From: Candidatus Binataceae bacterium | Lineage (GTDB): Bacteria > Desulfobacterota > Binatia > Binatales > Binataceae | Assembly: GCA_035294265.1 (NCBI GenBank) | Contig: DATGLK010000069.1 | Location: 1 to 44,133, forward strand | Reading direction: 5' to 3' | Length of the DNA stretch: 44,133 nt | Shown here: positions 25,133 through 35,713 of the stretch, in pieces | How positions within the stretch are numbered: position 1 is the first letter of the stretch | Layout of the letters: every line of letters begins with the position of its first letter | The notes under the pieces: model-generated | Told to the model about the DNA's origin: nothing | Seen by the model: only the letters and a program-made list of their open reading frames with translations | Databases searched by the model: none | Translations under genes and position numbers: made by a program

Positions 25133-25882
25133 ATGAGTGGGGCGCCGCCCATGGCGGAATGGACAGCGGTCCGGTTGCCCTCGCTCAGCGTCTTCCTGCC
25201 CTGTCATAATGAAGCACTTAATCTGCGCCGAGTGGTGGATAATTTCCGGGCCGAGCTACCCAAAGTAGCGGACCGCTACGAAATTATCGTGGTCGACGAC
25301 GGCAGTCGCGACCAGACTGGCCAGATCGCCGATCAGTTGGCCACGGCCGACTCCCACTTGCGTGTGGTTCATCATAGCGTCAACCGCGGCTATGGCGGGG
25401 CGGTGACCTCGGGCTTGAGCGCGGCGCGGATGGCGTGGGTGCTGTTGTGCGACGGCGATGGTCAATTCGATGCCGCCCAGATCGCGCGCTTGGTAGCTCA
25501 AACACCGGGAGCCGATGTGGTCGTGGGGCGGCGCATCCGGCGTGCTGACCCTTTGATGCGTCAAGTCAACGGCAAGGCCTGGACGATGCTGGTGGGTTTG
25601 TTGTTTGGTCTGCGCCTGCACGACATCGATTGCGGTTTCAAGTTGTTTCGGCGGGAGTTTATCGAGTCACTGGATTTGCGCTCGCAAGGGGCGATGATCT
25701 CTACCGAATTAATGGTTAAGGTGGGAGCGCGGCGTGCTCGGATCGTGGAAGTTGAGGTCGATCATCTGCCGCGGCTGGCGGGCGAACAATCGGGGGCCAG
25801 CCTGAAGGTCATCGCGCGCGCCTTCGGAGAATTGTTCCGGCTCTATCGGCAATTGCGTAATACCCGTCCACCAGAGCAGTGA
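25133..25882 (+). CDS. Glycosyltransferase family 2
   Basis: A 249-residue GT-A fold transferase similar to dolichol/undecaprenyl-phosphate mannose-type synthases. Motifs: SVFLPCHNEALNLRRVV (18-34), IIVVDDGSRDQT (50-61), NRGYGGAVTSGL, and the metal-binding LLCDGDGQFD (about 104-113), then DIDCGFKLFRREF. One hydrophobic stretch near 142-158 (WTMLVGLLFGLRL) is too short to be a firm membrane helix. It probably makes a lipid-linked sugar or adds to a glycolipid. It stands apart from the glycan cluster at 37-43 kb. ATG 25133 follows a ribosome site (GGAG, 25121-25124). Confidence 0.85.
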   Translation: MSGAPPMAEWTAVRLPSLSVFLPCHNEALNLRRVVDNFRAELPKVADRYEIIVVDDGSRDQTGQIADQLATADSHLRVVHHSVNRGYGGAVTSGLSAARMAWVLLCDGDGQFDAAQIARLVAQTPGADVVVGRRIRRADPLMRQVNGKAWTMLVGLLFGLRLHDIDCGFKLFRREFIESLDLRSQGAMISTELMVKVGARRARIVEVEVDHLPRLAGEQSGASLKVIARAFGELFRLYRQLRNTRPPEQ

Positions 25883-26035
25883 TTTGAGCGCTCCCCGGCG
25901 AGGGGCGGGCGGCTAAGCGCGCGGATTTTCCTTTAGCTGATTAATAGCTCGGGTTTGCCAATCATCTTCAAATGGCTATAGTGTTGCCCTGACCATCGGC
26001 ATTTCGTCGACGGCGGAGGAAAAGGGACAAAGATT

Positions 26036-26254
26036 ATGAAACGGCTTCTAGCAATCGCGGCGGCATGTGCATTCTTGACGGCCTTGGCGACACCGATGTT
26101 GGCGCAAGAGGGCAGCACGGCGGGCAGTGGCACGATGTCGGCGCCGACCACGACCAAGGCCAAGACCAAAAAAACCAAACACCATCACGTGGTCAAGCGC
26201 AAGCATCGCAAGTCCTCTAAGACCGGGAGCGGTTCGGCCAGCAAAGCCTCCTAG
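26036..26254 (+). CDS. Small secreted Lys/His-rich peptide
   Basis: A 72-residue protein with a clear signal peptide (MKRLLAIAAACAFLTALATP then MLAQ; probable cleavage after residue 23). The mature part is Ser/Thr/Gly-rich, then strongly basic (KAKTKKTKHHHVVKRKHRKS), with three consecutive histidines. Composition recalls acid-shock or metal-binding periplasmic peptides, but no homologous motif is certain. AAAGGGACAAAG precedes the ATG by a normal distance. It is flanked by a gap of about 150 bases upstream and 366 downstream, so it is probably an independent transcript. Confidence 0.55.
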   Translation: MKRLLAIAAACAFLTALATPMLAQEGSTAGSGTMSAPTTTKAKTKKTKHHHVVKRKHRKSSKTGSGSASKAS

Positions 26255-26620
26255 TAGTCTGTGCTCAAACGGCTGTTCCGAAGGCCACCAAGGCGGTGCT
26301 GAAACGCAGCACGCTGCATAAAGGGCTTCTTTCCTTAATTGTCTCCTCCTGACCAGGTGGGGATCAAAAGAAGGGGAGCAGGCTGCGGAGAGGCTTTCCG
26401 CAGCCTGCCGGCATGAGCAGGCAGCGCGGCGGCCTGGATCGGGCCGCCGCAGGCCTTGAGCAAGTGTGTCGGCAAACCTAAAGTTGTCATTAGGGCTGGC
26501 GAAATTTTCACCCGATTGAAAGAAATAGCTGCCGGTTAGGTGATCGTGGCATTCTAATCGCCGGACAGTCCTGCTACACTAAGCCCACGAGCGCACGAGG
26601 GTAGTTGAGCTCCGGCTACA
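26255..26620. other. Gap with several hairpins, no gene
   Basis: A 366-base stretch with no believable ORF. Besides the two strong hairpins listed separately, it has GTGCTG-AAACG-CAGCAC (26296-26312), which could form a weak terminator-like stem after the basic peptide gene, although no T-run follows. From 26470 to 26560 it is AT-richer and probably holds the promoter of the TPR gene and the following operon. Confidence 0.5.
26378..26450. other. Tandem strong hairpins, candidate structured RNA or bidirectional terminator
   Basis: Two perfect stems follow each other: an 11-bp stem GCAGGCTGCGG / CCGCAGCCTGC with a nine-base loop (26378-26408), and a nine-bp stem GCGGCGGCC / GGCCGCCGC with a seven-base loop (26426-26450). 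A third, competing pairing CCTGC / GCAGG exists between them. None is followed by a T-run, which argues against a plain intrinsic terminator. A small RNA, attenuator or REP-like element are the alternatives; strand is not determined. Confidence 0.3.
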
Positions 26621-27331
26621 GTGGGTAAACGTCTCTTCGCGTGGGGCTTGATATGCGCGTTTTTGGCGGGGCTGCCGGCGGCGCGTCCCCTGCAGGCGGC
26701 CATCGCGGAGCTTCCAATGGCTAACGCGGATAGCGAAGTTTGCAATCCGCTGGCTGATTATTTTCTTGGCATGGAGGATTACCCCGAGGCGATCCGGCGC
26801 CACCGTGAGGTTATCCGCGAGCATCCCGACAACGCTTTGGCCCATTACCATCTGGGCTTTGCCTATGGCATGCTGGGCGACCACGAGGCTGAACTGACCC
26901 AATATCGGGATGCAATCGACCTGGGGCTCAGTGACTGGGCGCTGTTTCTGAACCTGGGGTTGCTTTACTTGGAAAATCACAGCTTGCGCGCAGCCACCGA
27001 CGTGCTGCAGTTAGCGACCTTGCTGGGACCGGATAGGCCCGAAACTCATTTCAACTTGGCACTAGCTTATGAACGGCGCGGGATGCTCGGGCAAGCGCAG
27101 CAGGAGGTGTTGCTCTCACTCCAGCTCGATCCCGCGCAGCTGGACGCTCTCAATACCCTGGGCGTGATCTACGCCGAGCAGGGGCATTATGAGCGCGCCC
27201 GCCGAGAATGGAGCGATCTGGTACGGTTGTGGCCGGCGTACCAACCGGCACGCGACAACTTGGCGATCCTGGAGCAGGCTCAACACGACCAGATTAAGAA
27301 GGTTAAGACGAGCTTTTCACATCCTCGCTGA
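26621..27331 (+). CDS. Exported TPR-repeat protein
   Basis: A 236-residue protein with an N-terminal signal sequence (hydrophobic core about 5-20, likely cleavage near residue 27) and about five tetratricopeptide-like repeats between 40 and 222, for example DYPEAIRRHREVIREHPDNA, HYHLGFAYGMLGDHEAELTQ and NTLGVIYAEQGHYERARREW. TPR scaffolds mediate protein contacts, here probably in the periplasm. The start is GTG 26621; no ATG precedes the signal sequence. It lies 44 bases upstream of the D,D-carboxypeptidase gene and likely heads or joins the envelope operon. Confidence 0.75.
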   Translation: MGKRLFAWGLICAFLAGLPAARPLQAAIAELPMANADSEVCNPLADYFLGMEDYPEAIRRHREVIREHPDNALAHYHLGFAYGMLGDHEAELTQYRDAIDLGLSDWALFLNLGLLYLENHSLRAATDVLQLATLLGPDRPETHFNLALAYERRGMLGQAQQEVLLSLQLDPAQLDALNTLGVIYAEQGHYERARREWSDLVRLWPAYQPARDNLAILEQAQHDQIKKVKTSFSHPR

Positions 27332-27375
27332 ACGGGCGCCGTTCGGCGAGCAAACCGCAAGCAGGAGATGGGGCC

Positions 27376-28641
27376 GTGTGGCGGAGGGTATCGGTTTGGT
27401 TGACAAGCCTGGGCAGCAGTGCCGTGCTCATCCTGGCGGGGGCGGTGGGCGCACCGGCCGCGATAAGCCAGACGCATAAACATCACCATCATCATCACCA
27501 TGCGGCAGCTAGCGTGGCGCCCTTCAAGGCGGCGCTGGTGGAGGATGCTGATACCGGCCAGGTGCTGTACGCCTATAACGCCGACATGCCCTGGCCGCCA
27601 GCCTCGATGGCGAAGATGATGATGCTGCTGGTAGCCGAGCAGCAGATTCAAGCCGGCCGCTTTTCCCTCAACGATCCGGTGGTGATTTCCCCTCTGGCCG
27701 CTGCCACCGGCGGCACCGGGATTGCGTTGCGGGCAGGCCAGGTCTACCCACTGGGCGAGTTGATGAAAGCAGCGCTGATTCGCTCGGCCAACAATGCCGC
27801 GGTCGCGGTCGGGGAAAAGATCGGCGGTTCGGTACCCGGCTGCGTACGCCTGATGAATCAAGAAGCGCGTCGGCTGGGGCTGACCTCCACCCATTACAAC
27901 ACCGTCAATGGCTTGCCGCCCACTCCCGGCCACGATGTCGATGTAACCGACGCGCGCGATCTGGCGATCGTGGCGCGTGCGCTGATCCATCGTACCGATT
28001 TGCTGCGCTGGTCCAGCCTGGAAAGTTGCCCCTTCGATCACGGCGAAATAATGCTCCACAACACCAATCATTTGATCGGCCATTTCGAAGGCTGCGATGG
28101 CCTCAAGACTGGCTTCACCTTTCATGCCGGCTTCGGTCTGACCGCCACCGCCAAACGGGGCGATTTGCGCCTGCTCAGCGTGGTTTTGGGCGCGCCCTCC
28201 AATCCCGAACGCTTTCGTCAATCAGCGCGCCTGCTGCAGTGGGGCTTTGACAATTGGACCGCGGTCACGATGTTGCGGCGCGGGCAACCGTTACCGGTCA
28301 CGGTGCAGGTCGCCTCGGGAATGCGGATCAAGCCGGTGGCAGGCCAGTCGGTGCGCTTGCTGGTACCAAAGCGCACGGCGTCGGATCTGCATCTCACTTA
28401 TGATATACCTCCAGTCATCAACGGTCCGTTGTTGACCGGCAGCCCGCTGGGAGTCGTGCAGGTGCGCGAGGGCGCGCGGGTTCTGACCACGGTGGCGGCT
28501 CTCTCGCCACTGGCGGTCGGGGTCAACGACCAAATGATTCCGGCGACCGAAGCGCGGGCCGCCGAGGGACGCAACCCGGCGCTGGACGGTTATCCAAAAG
28601 CGGTGGCCGCGGTTCGGGGCGCAGTTGAAGGAGCACAATGA
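27376..28641 (+). CDS. dacC: D-alanyl-D-alanine carboxypeptidase (PBP5/6-type, peptidase S11)
   Basis: A 421-residue periplasmic low-molecular-weight penicillin-binding protein that trims the terminal D-Ala of peptidoglycan stem peptides. The three active-site motifs are complete: Ser77-x-x-Lys80 (SMAK), Ser137-Ala-Asn139 (SAN) and Lys244-Thr-Gly246 (KTG). A C-terminal beta-rich domain (about 300-390) follows, as in PBP5; no obvious amphipathic anchor helix ends the protein. The signal sequence (to about residue 31) is followed by HKHHHHHHH (34-42), a natural poly-histidine stretch at the mature N-terminus that may bind metal. The GTG start at 27376 has GGAGATGGGG upstream. The TGA overlaps the next small ORF in ATGA. 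The symbol follows family naming and could equally be dacA. Confidence 0.88.
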   Translation: MWRRVSVWLTSLGSSAVLILAGAVGAPAAISQTHKHHHHHHHAAASVAPFKAALVEDADTGQVLYAYNADMPWPPASMAKMMMLLVAEQQIQAGRFSLNDPVVISPLAAATGGTGIALRAGQVYPLGELMKAALIRSANNAAVAVGEKIGGSVPGCVRLMNQEARRLGLTSTHYNTVNGLPPTPGHDVDVTDARDLAIVARALIHRTDLLRWSSLESCPFDHGEIMLHNTNHLIGHFEGCDGLKTGFTFHAGFGLTATAKRGDLRLLSVVLGAPSNPERFRQSARLLQWGFDNWTAVTMLRRGQPLPVTVQVASGMRIKPVAGQSVRLLVPKRTASDLHLTYDIPPVINGPLLTGSPLGVVQVREGARVLTTVAALSPLAVGVNDQMIPATEARAAEGRNPALDGYPKAVAAVRGAVEGAQ

Positions 28642-28760
28642 AGATAGCCGCTCGTCAGCGCAATCGGCGCAACGCTCGCTTGGGTCGCAAACGACGCAGC
28701 AGTCCGCAGCAGGTCAAAGCGCGCCAACGGCGCCTGCGCCGCAACCGCACGCGCGCCTGA
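28638..28760 (+). CDS. 40-residue Arg-rich microprotein, unknown
   Basis: ATG 28638 overlaps the dacC stop as ATGA and has a strong ribosome site, AAGGAG, six bases upstream (28627-28635 region). The frame ends at TGA 28758-28760 and encodes 40 residues, of which 15 are Arg and 3 Lys with no acidic residues; it opens MKIAARQRNRRNARLG and closes LRRNRTRA. The composition suggests RNA or ribosome binding, as in tiny ribosomal proteins, but I do not recognise the family. kdsB starts 32 bases later in another frame. The coupling signal and ribosome site are what separate it from chance; the region could otherwise be read as an N-terminal extension of kdsB, which is less likely. Confidence 0.55.
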   Translation: MKIAARQRNRRNARLGRKRRSSPQQVKARQRRLRRNRTRA

Positions 28761-28792
28761 AGCCGAAGCAGGGCCGGCGCCGAGAGCAGACG

Positions 28793-32035
<3,243 letters not shown>

Positions 32036-32092
32036 GTCAGCCGCGCGGGCCCAGTTTACCGGGGCTTGAGCGGCCTGATAGCTTTGTTACCA

Positions 32093-32692
32093 ATGAGCCC
32101 GCGCTCCATTGCCAAGGCCTTGGCTGGGATCGGAATCGGCGCACTGCTGGTGATAGTCATCAGCGCGGTGTGGGTAGTGGGCAAGCGCGACCGCCAACAA
32201 CGATTGTTGGCGCGCGCGGTTAAATTGGTACCCGGAACTCTGTTGGACGCCCACAATTTCCACTGGACGCAGATGAAAGGCGATCACGAGCTGTGGCAGT
32301 TGCAGGCCAAAGAAGCGGCCTATAGCAATGACCGCGCCTCAGCCCGCCTCAGCGGGGCCGAGCTAAGCATGAAATTAGATGATGGCAAGGACATGTCGGC
32401 ACATGCCCAACGCGTATTGCTCAAGCTGCAAGGCAATCACGTGCTGCAAGCCGACTTCTCCGGCGGACTGGTGCTCAATTACAAAGGGATGGTGATTACT
32501 ACCGACAAGGCCACTTTCTTTCCCGATCGCGACGATCTGCAAGCCGCCGGGCCGGTTACCATCGACGGTCCCCAATTCAGTGTTCGCGGAGTGGGTCTGG
32601 ACGCGCATCCCCGCGCACAGACGTTTACCTTGAAGGCGCAGACCGATACCCAGGTCACGATCAAACAAAATGGCGCAGCGCAGCCCTCGTAG
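32093..32692 (+). CDS. lptC: LPS export protein LptC
   Basis: A 199-residue bitopic inner-membrane protein of the Lpt bridge. One N-terminal membrane helix (about 8-28) is followed by a periplasmic beta-jellyroll (about 45-190) with repeated strand patterns such as WQLQAKEAAYSNDRASARLSG and VITTDKATFFPDRDDL. The final segment TDTQVTIKQNGA is typical. I prefer ATG 32093; a TTG at 32066, closer to a GGGG run, would add nine residues. It overlaps lptA by 23 bases. Confidence 0.75.
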   Translation: MSPRSIAKALAGIGIGALLVIVISAVWVVGKRDRQQRLLARAVKLVPGTLLDAHNFHWTQMKGDHELWQLQAKEAAYSNDRASARLSGAELSMKLDDGKDMSAHAQRVLLKLQGNHVLQADFSGGLVLNYKGMVITTDKATFFPDRDDLQAAGPVTIDGPQFSVRGVGLDAHPRAQTFTLKAQTDTQVTIKQNGAAQPS

Positions 32693-33359
32693 CCCACAGA
32701 CGAAAGCCCCTCGGGGGATTGCAAGCATACGTGGAAGGAGCTGGCTGCTCGCCTGCGTAATCGCAGGCGTGTTGTGGACGCCCGCGATCATTCCGGCCGC
32801 CCAGGGCTCGCCGGCCTCGGCCAAGACGAACGCGGTTGCGAAAAGTGCCGTGGGTGCTGTCTCCAAGCCGGCCCGCGGGGCCGATGCGGCGTCGATGGTG
32901 GCCACCCAGCAGGCGGCAACCGCGCCGTTCAGCCCTTTTCGCTTTACCGCCGGTAACGGCCCCGTCAGGATCAAGGCTGACACCCTGAGCGTCGATTATA
33001 AGGCCCGCTCGGTGCTCTTCAGCGGAAAGGTTCAGGCCACCCAAAGCGGCGCGACCTTGACCAGCCAGACCTTGCGCGTGTTCTATGCCGACAAATTTAC
33101 CGGCATCGACCGCATCGTGGCCGAAGGCGACGTACGTGTGCGTCAAGGCGGACGCTGGGCCACCGGTGAGCGAGCCGTGCTGGACGAGATCCATCACACC
33201 TTGGAAATGACCGGACAACCGGTTTTGCACGACGGTCCCAACCAAGTGGCTGGCAACCGAATTATCGTATATCTTGATAGCCAGAAAAGCGTGGTCGAAG
33301 GAGCCAACGCGGTGATTTTTCCGCGCGCGGCCGACCAGCAACAAGTCAGTACCCCCTGA
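32670..33359 (+). CDS. lptA: LPS transport periplasmic protein LptA (OstA-like)
   Basis: A 229-residue exported protein. A long basic N-terminus leads into a signal-type helix (about 25-43), then an Ala/Ser/Lys linker (44-85) and the OstA/LptA jellyroll (about 92-222) with VRIKADTLSVDYKARSVLFSG, FYADKFTGIDRIVAEGDVRV and VAGNRIIVYLDSQKSVVEGA. It bridges LptC to the outer-membrane LptD. lptA is followed directly by rpoN; lptB, the ATPase that normally sits here, is absent. Confidence 0.87.
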   Translation: MAQRSPRSPQTKAPRGIASIRGRSWLLACVIAGVLWTPAIIPAAQGSPASAKTNAVAKSAVGAVSKPARGADAASMVATQQAATAPFSPFRFTAGNGPVRIKADTLSVDYKARSVLFSGKVQATQSGATLTSQTLRVFYADKFTGIDRIVAEGDVRVRQGGRWATGERAVLDEIHHTLEMTGQPVLHDGPNQVAGNRIIVYLDSQKSVVEGANAVIFPRAADQQQVSTP

Positions 33360-33382
33360 ACTGAAGCGATTGATTTACCCAG

Positions 33383-34909
33383 ATGGCCCTTGAGGTAAAG
33401 CTCGGACAAGATTTACGCCTGCGTCAGCAGCTGGTGATGACGCCGCAACTCCAGCAGGCTATCAAGATCCTGCAGTTGGCGGTGCCGGAGCTGGAGCTGG
33501 TGGTCCAACGTGAGCTGGAACAGAACCCAATGCTGGAGCTGGCCGAACCCGGCAGCAGCGAGAGCCCGGTGGAGAGCGGCGAGGCTGCGGTCCACGGCGA
33601 CGGCGAACCACTGAATGAGCTTCCCTCCGAGGCGGAGGAGTCGAATTTGCCCGCGCCTGAGACGCCGACGGAGGCGCCCTCACACGACGCGGCGGTGGAG
33701 TTGCGCGAGCTTGGGGCGCTGGAGAAGCTGGACTGGAAGGAGTATGCCGAGAACTATTCCAATAACTGGCAGGAAGGTTCGCTAGGGGGTGGCGAAGACG
33801 AGGAACGGCGGCCAACGGTGGAGAACACGCTGACCCGCAAAACCTCGTTGGAAGACCACTTGATTTGGCAATTGCGGTTGGCCTCCTTCAGCCCCCAGGA
33901 AAAGCAGATCGCCGCCGCCATCGTGTATAACCTCAATGAGGACGGTTATCTGGAAACGCCGCTGAGTGAATTGGCCAGTTTACTGGAATGCGAGCCAGCT
34001 CGGATCGAAGCAGTGCTCAAGCGGGTTCAGCGGCTAGACCCGCCGGGAGTGGCGGCTCGCGACTTGAGCGAATGCCTTAATTTGCAACTGGCCAACCTGG
34101 GGATGGAGGACTCGCTCGCCGCCCGCCTGGTGCGCTCGCATCTGGATCTGCTCGAGCGCCATCGGTATGCCGAAATCGCTAAGGCGCTCAATGTGCCAGT
34201 GACCCTGGTATCCCAGGCTGCCAAGGTGATTTCGCTGCTGGAGCCCAAGCCGGGGCGCGATTATGGTGGCCAGGAAGCGGTCTATATCGTCCCCGACGTA
34301 ATCATCCACAAGATCGATGACGAATACGCGGTCTCGCTCAATGAGGAGGCGGTGCCACGGCTGCGCCTGTCGAGTTACTACCGGCGGGTGCTGCAGGATG
34401 GCGAGGCCAGCGCCGAGACCAAGGGCTATTTGCAGGAGCGGCTACGTTCGGCACAGTGGCTGGTCAAGTCGATTTATCAGCGCCAGCAGACGATCTACAA
34501 GGTCGCCTGCTCGATCGTGAAATTTCAGCGCGATTTTTTCGATCACGGCATCAGCCATCTGCGCCATCTGGTGCTCAAGGACGTCGCCGACGACATCGGG
34601 ATGCATGAGTCCACCATCAGCCGGGCCACCGCCAACAAATACGCGCACACGCCCCAGGGAACTTTCGAGCTGAAGTTTTTTTTCACCTCGGGGGTCAAGG
34701 GGGCCAGCGGCGAGGACGTCAGCGCGGAGACGGTCAAAGACAAGATTCGGCAGATGGTGAGCCTGGAAAACCGGCGCGACCCGCTCTCGGACCAGGCCAT
34801 TGCGGAAAGTTTGCGCCAGTCGGAGATCAATATCGCCCGCCGCACGGTGGCCAAATATCGTCAAGCCCTGGGCATTTTGCCGTCGGCACGGCGCAAGCAA
34901 GTCGATTAG
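33383..34909 (+). CDS. rpoN: RNA polymerase sigma-54 factor
   Basis: A 508-residue RpoN. Region I opens MALEVKLGQDLRLRQQLVMT and is Gln/Leu-rich; an acidic region II (about 50-120) follows; the core-binding domain starts about 150 (SLEDHLIWQLRLASFSPQEK); the helix-turn-helix lies near 385-410 (VADDIGMHESTISRATANKY); and the RpoN box ARRTVAKYR is at 485-493. It directs transcription from -24/-12 promoters with AAA+ activators. ATG 33383 is 24 bases after the lptA stop. Nearby ptsN and rapZ repeat the well-known rpoN-linked set, but hpf is missing. Confidence 0.97.
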   Translation: MALEVKLGQDLRLRQQLVMTPQLQQAIKILQLAVPELELVVQRELEQNPMLELAEPGSSESPVESGEAAVHGDGEPLNELPSEAEESNLPAPETPTEAPSHDAAVELRELGALEKLDWKEYAENYSNNWQEGSLGGGEDEERRPTVENTLTRKTSLEDHLIWQLRLASFSPQEKQIAAAIVYNLNEDGYLETPLSELASLLECEPARIEAVLKRVQRLDPPGVAARDLSECLNLQLANLGMEDSLAARLVRSHLDLLERHRYAEIAKALNVPVTLVSQAAKVISLLEPKPGRDYGGQEAVYIVPDVIIHKIDDEYAVSLNEEAVPRLRLSSYYRRVLQDGEASAETKGYLQERLRSAQWLVKSIYQRQQTIYKVACSIVKFQRDFFDHGISHLRHLVLKDVADDIGMHESTISRATANKYAHTPQGTFELKFFFTSGVKGASGEDVSAETVKDKIRQMVSLENRRDPLSDQAIAESLRQSEINIARRTVAKYRQALGILPSARRKQVD

Positions 34910-35037
34910 AGGAAACCGCGCGAGGTAGCGGCACAACCACCAGGACGCCGAGCGATCGGGACCAGGGCGCCCCTTGCCTCATGGCCGCACCCTAAGCCAA
35001 TGTATGAAGAACCGAAGGGCCTTGGGCTGCGAGCGCA

Positions 35038-35054
35038 GCGACGCCGAGCGTCGC
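35038..35054 (+). promoter_or_regulatory. Hairpin in the rpoN-ptsN intergenic region
   Basis: GCGACGC-CGA-GCGTCGC forms a seven-bp stem with a three-base loop about 40 bases upstream of the ptsN start. The 183-base gap between rpoN and ptsN is where hpf usually lies, but contains no ORF. The stem may affect readthrough or mRNA stability; without a T-run it is not a standard terminator. Confidence 0.25.
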
Positions 35055-35092
35055 GGCCGCGGTCGACGCAGGTCTGAACGGCAACTCAAGCG

Positions 35093-35554
35093 ATGAAGAT
35101 AACTGAAATTCTTTCTGCTGAAATGATCGTTCCCGAACTGCGCGGCACCACCAAAAACGAAGTCCTGGCCGAATTGTCCGCCTGCCTATGCACCGCCCAT
35201 AAAGAAGTAACTCCAGCGCAGGTAACAGCGGTTTTGAGCGAGCGCGAAAATCTGGGCTCAACCGCCATTGGCGATGGCATTGCTATCCCTCACGGCAAGC
35301 TTAAGGGACTGAACCAAATCCTCGGGGTGTTTGGCCGCAGCCGCCAGGGCGTTGATTTCAATTCGCTGGATGGGCAACCCTCGCACCTGTTTTTTCTGTT
35401 AGTCGCGCCCGAGGACTCTGCCAGCTTGCATCTGAAGGCTCTGGCACGGGTGTCGCGCCTACTGCGCGATCCGAGTTTCCGCAGCCGTCTGATGGAAGCC
35501 GGGAAGCGCGAGGAATTGTTCGACCTCATCTGCGAGGAGGACAGCAAGTACTAG
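35093..35554 (+). CDS. ptsN: Nitrogen-regulatory phosphotransferase EIIA-Ntr
   Basis: A 153-residue PTS EIIA domain protein of the regulatory (PTS-Ntr) branch. The phosphoacceptor is His67 in IAIPHGKL; LGSTAIGDGIAIPHGK and HLFFLLVAPEDSASLHLKALARVSRLLRD are family hallmarks. It accepts phosphate from a Ptsp/NPr relay, whose genes are not in the window, and regulates targets by its phosphorylation state. It lies in the classic rpoN-ptsN-rapZ order. Confidence 0.92.
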   Translation: MKITEILSAEMIVPELRGTTKNEVLAELSACLCTAHKEVTPAQVTAVLSERENLGSTAIGDGIAIPHGKLKGLNQILGVFGRSRQGVDFNSLDGQPSHLFFLLVAPEDSASLHLKALARVSRLLRDPSFRSRLMEAGKREELFDLICEEDSKY

Positions 35555-35713
35555 GTTGCGTTAAGGATCGCACTAGATCGGAGGCCCGGCCACCGCGCCA
35601 GTCACCCGCACTCTACCACTGCAATGTCCCTCCCGCGGAGCTTGACCAGGTGAACTGCGGCATCTCACCGCTGCCCTTCGCGCCCGAGTGACCGTAGCGG
35701 CTTTGCGTAAGCC

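Noticed and set aside
26378-26450. SRP RNA, 6S RNA or RNase P RNA in the hairpin gap
   Set aside because: None of the conserved loop or core sequences of these RNAs could be found.
28625-28792. 56-residue N-terminal extension of KdsB
   Set aside because: Gln/Pro/Arg-rich and overlapping the microprotein in another frame; the canonical KdsB N-terminus begins at 28793.
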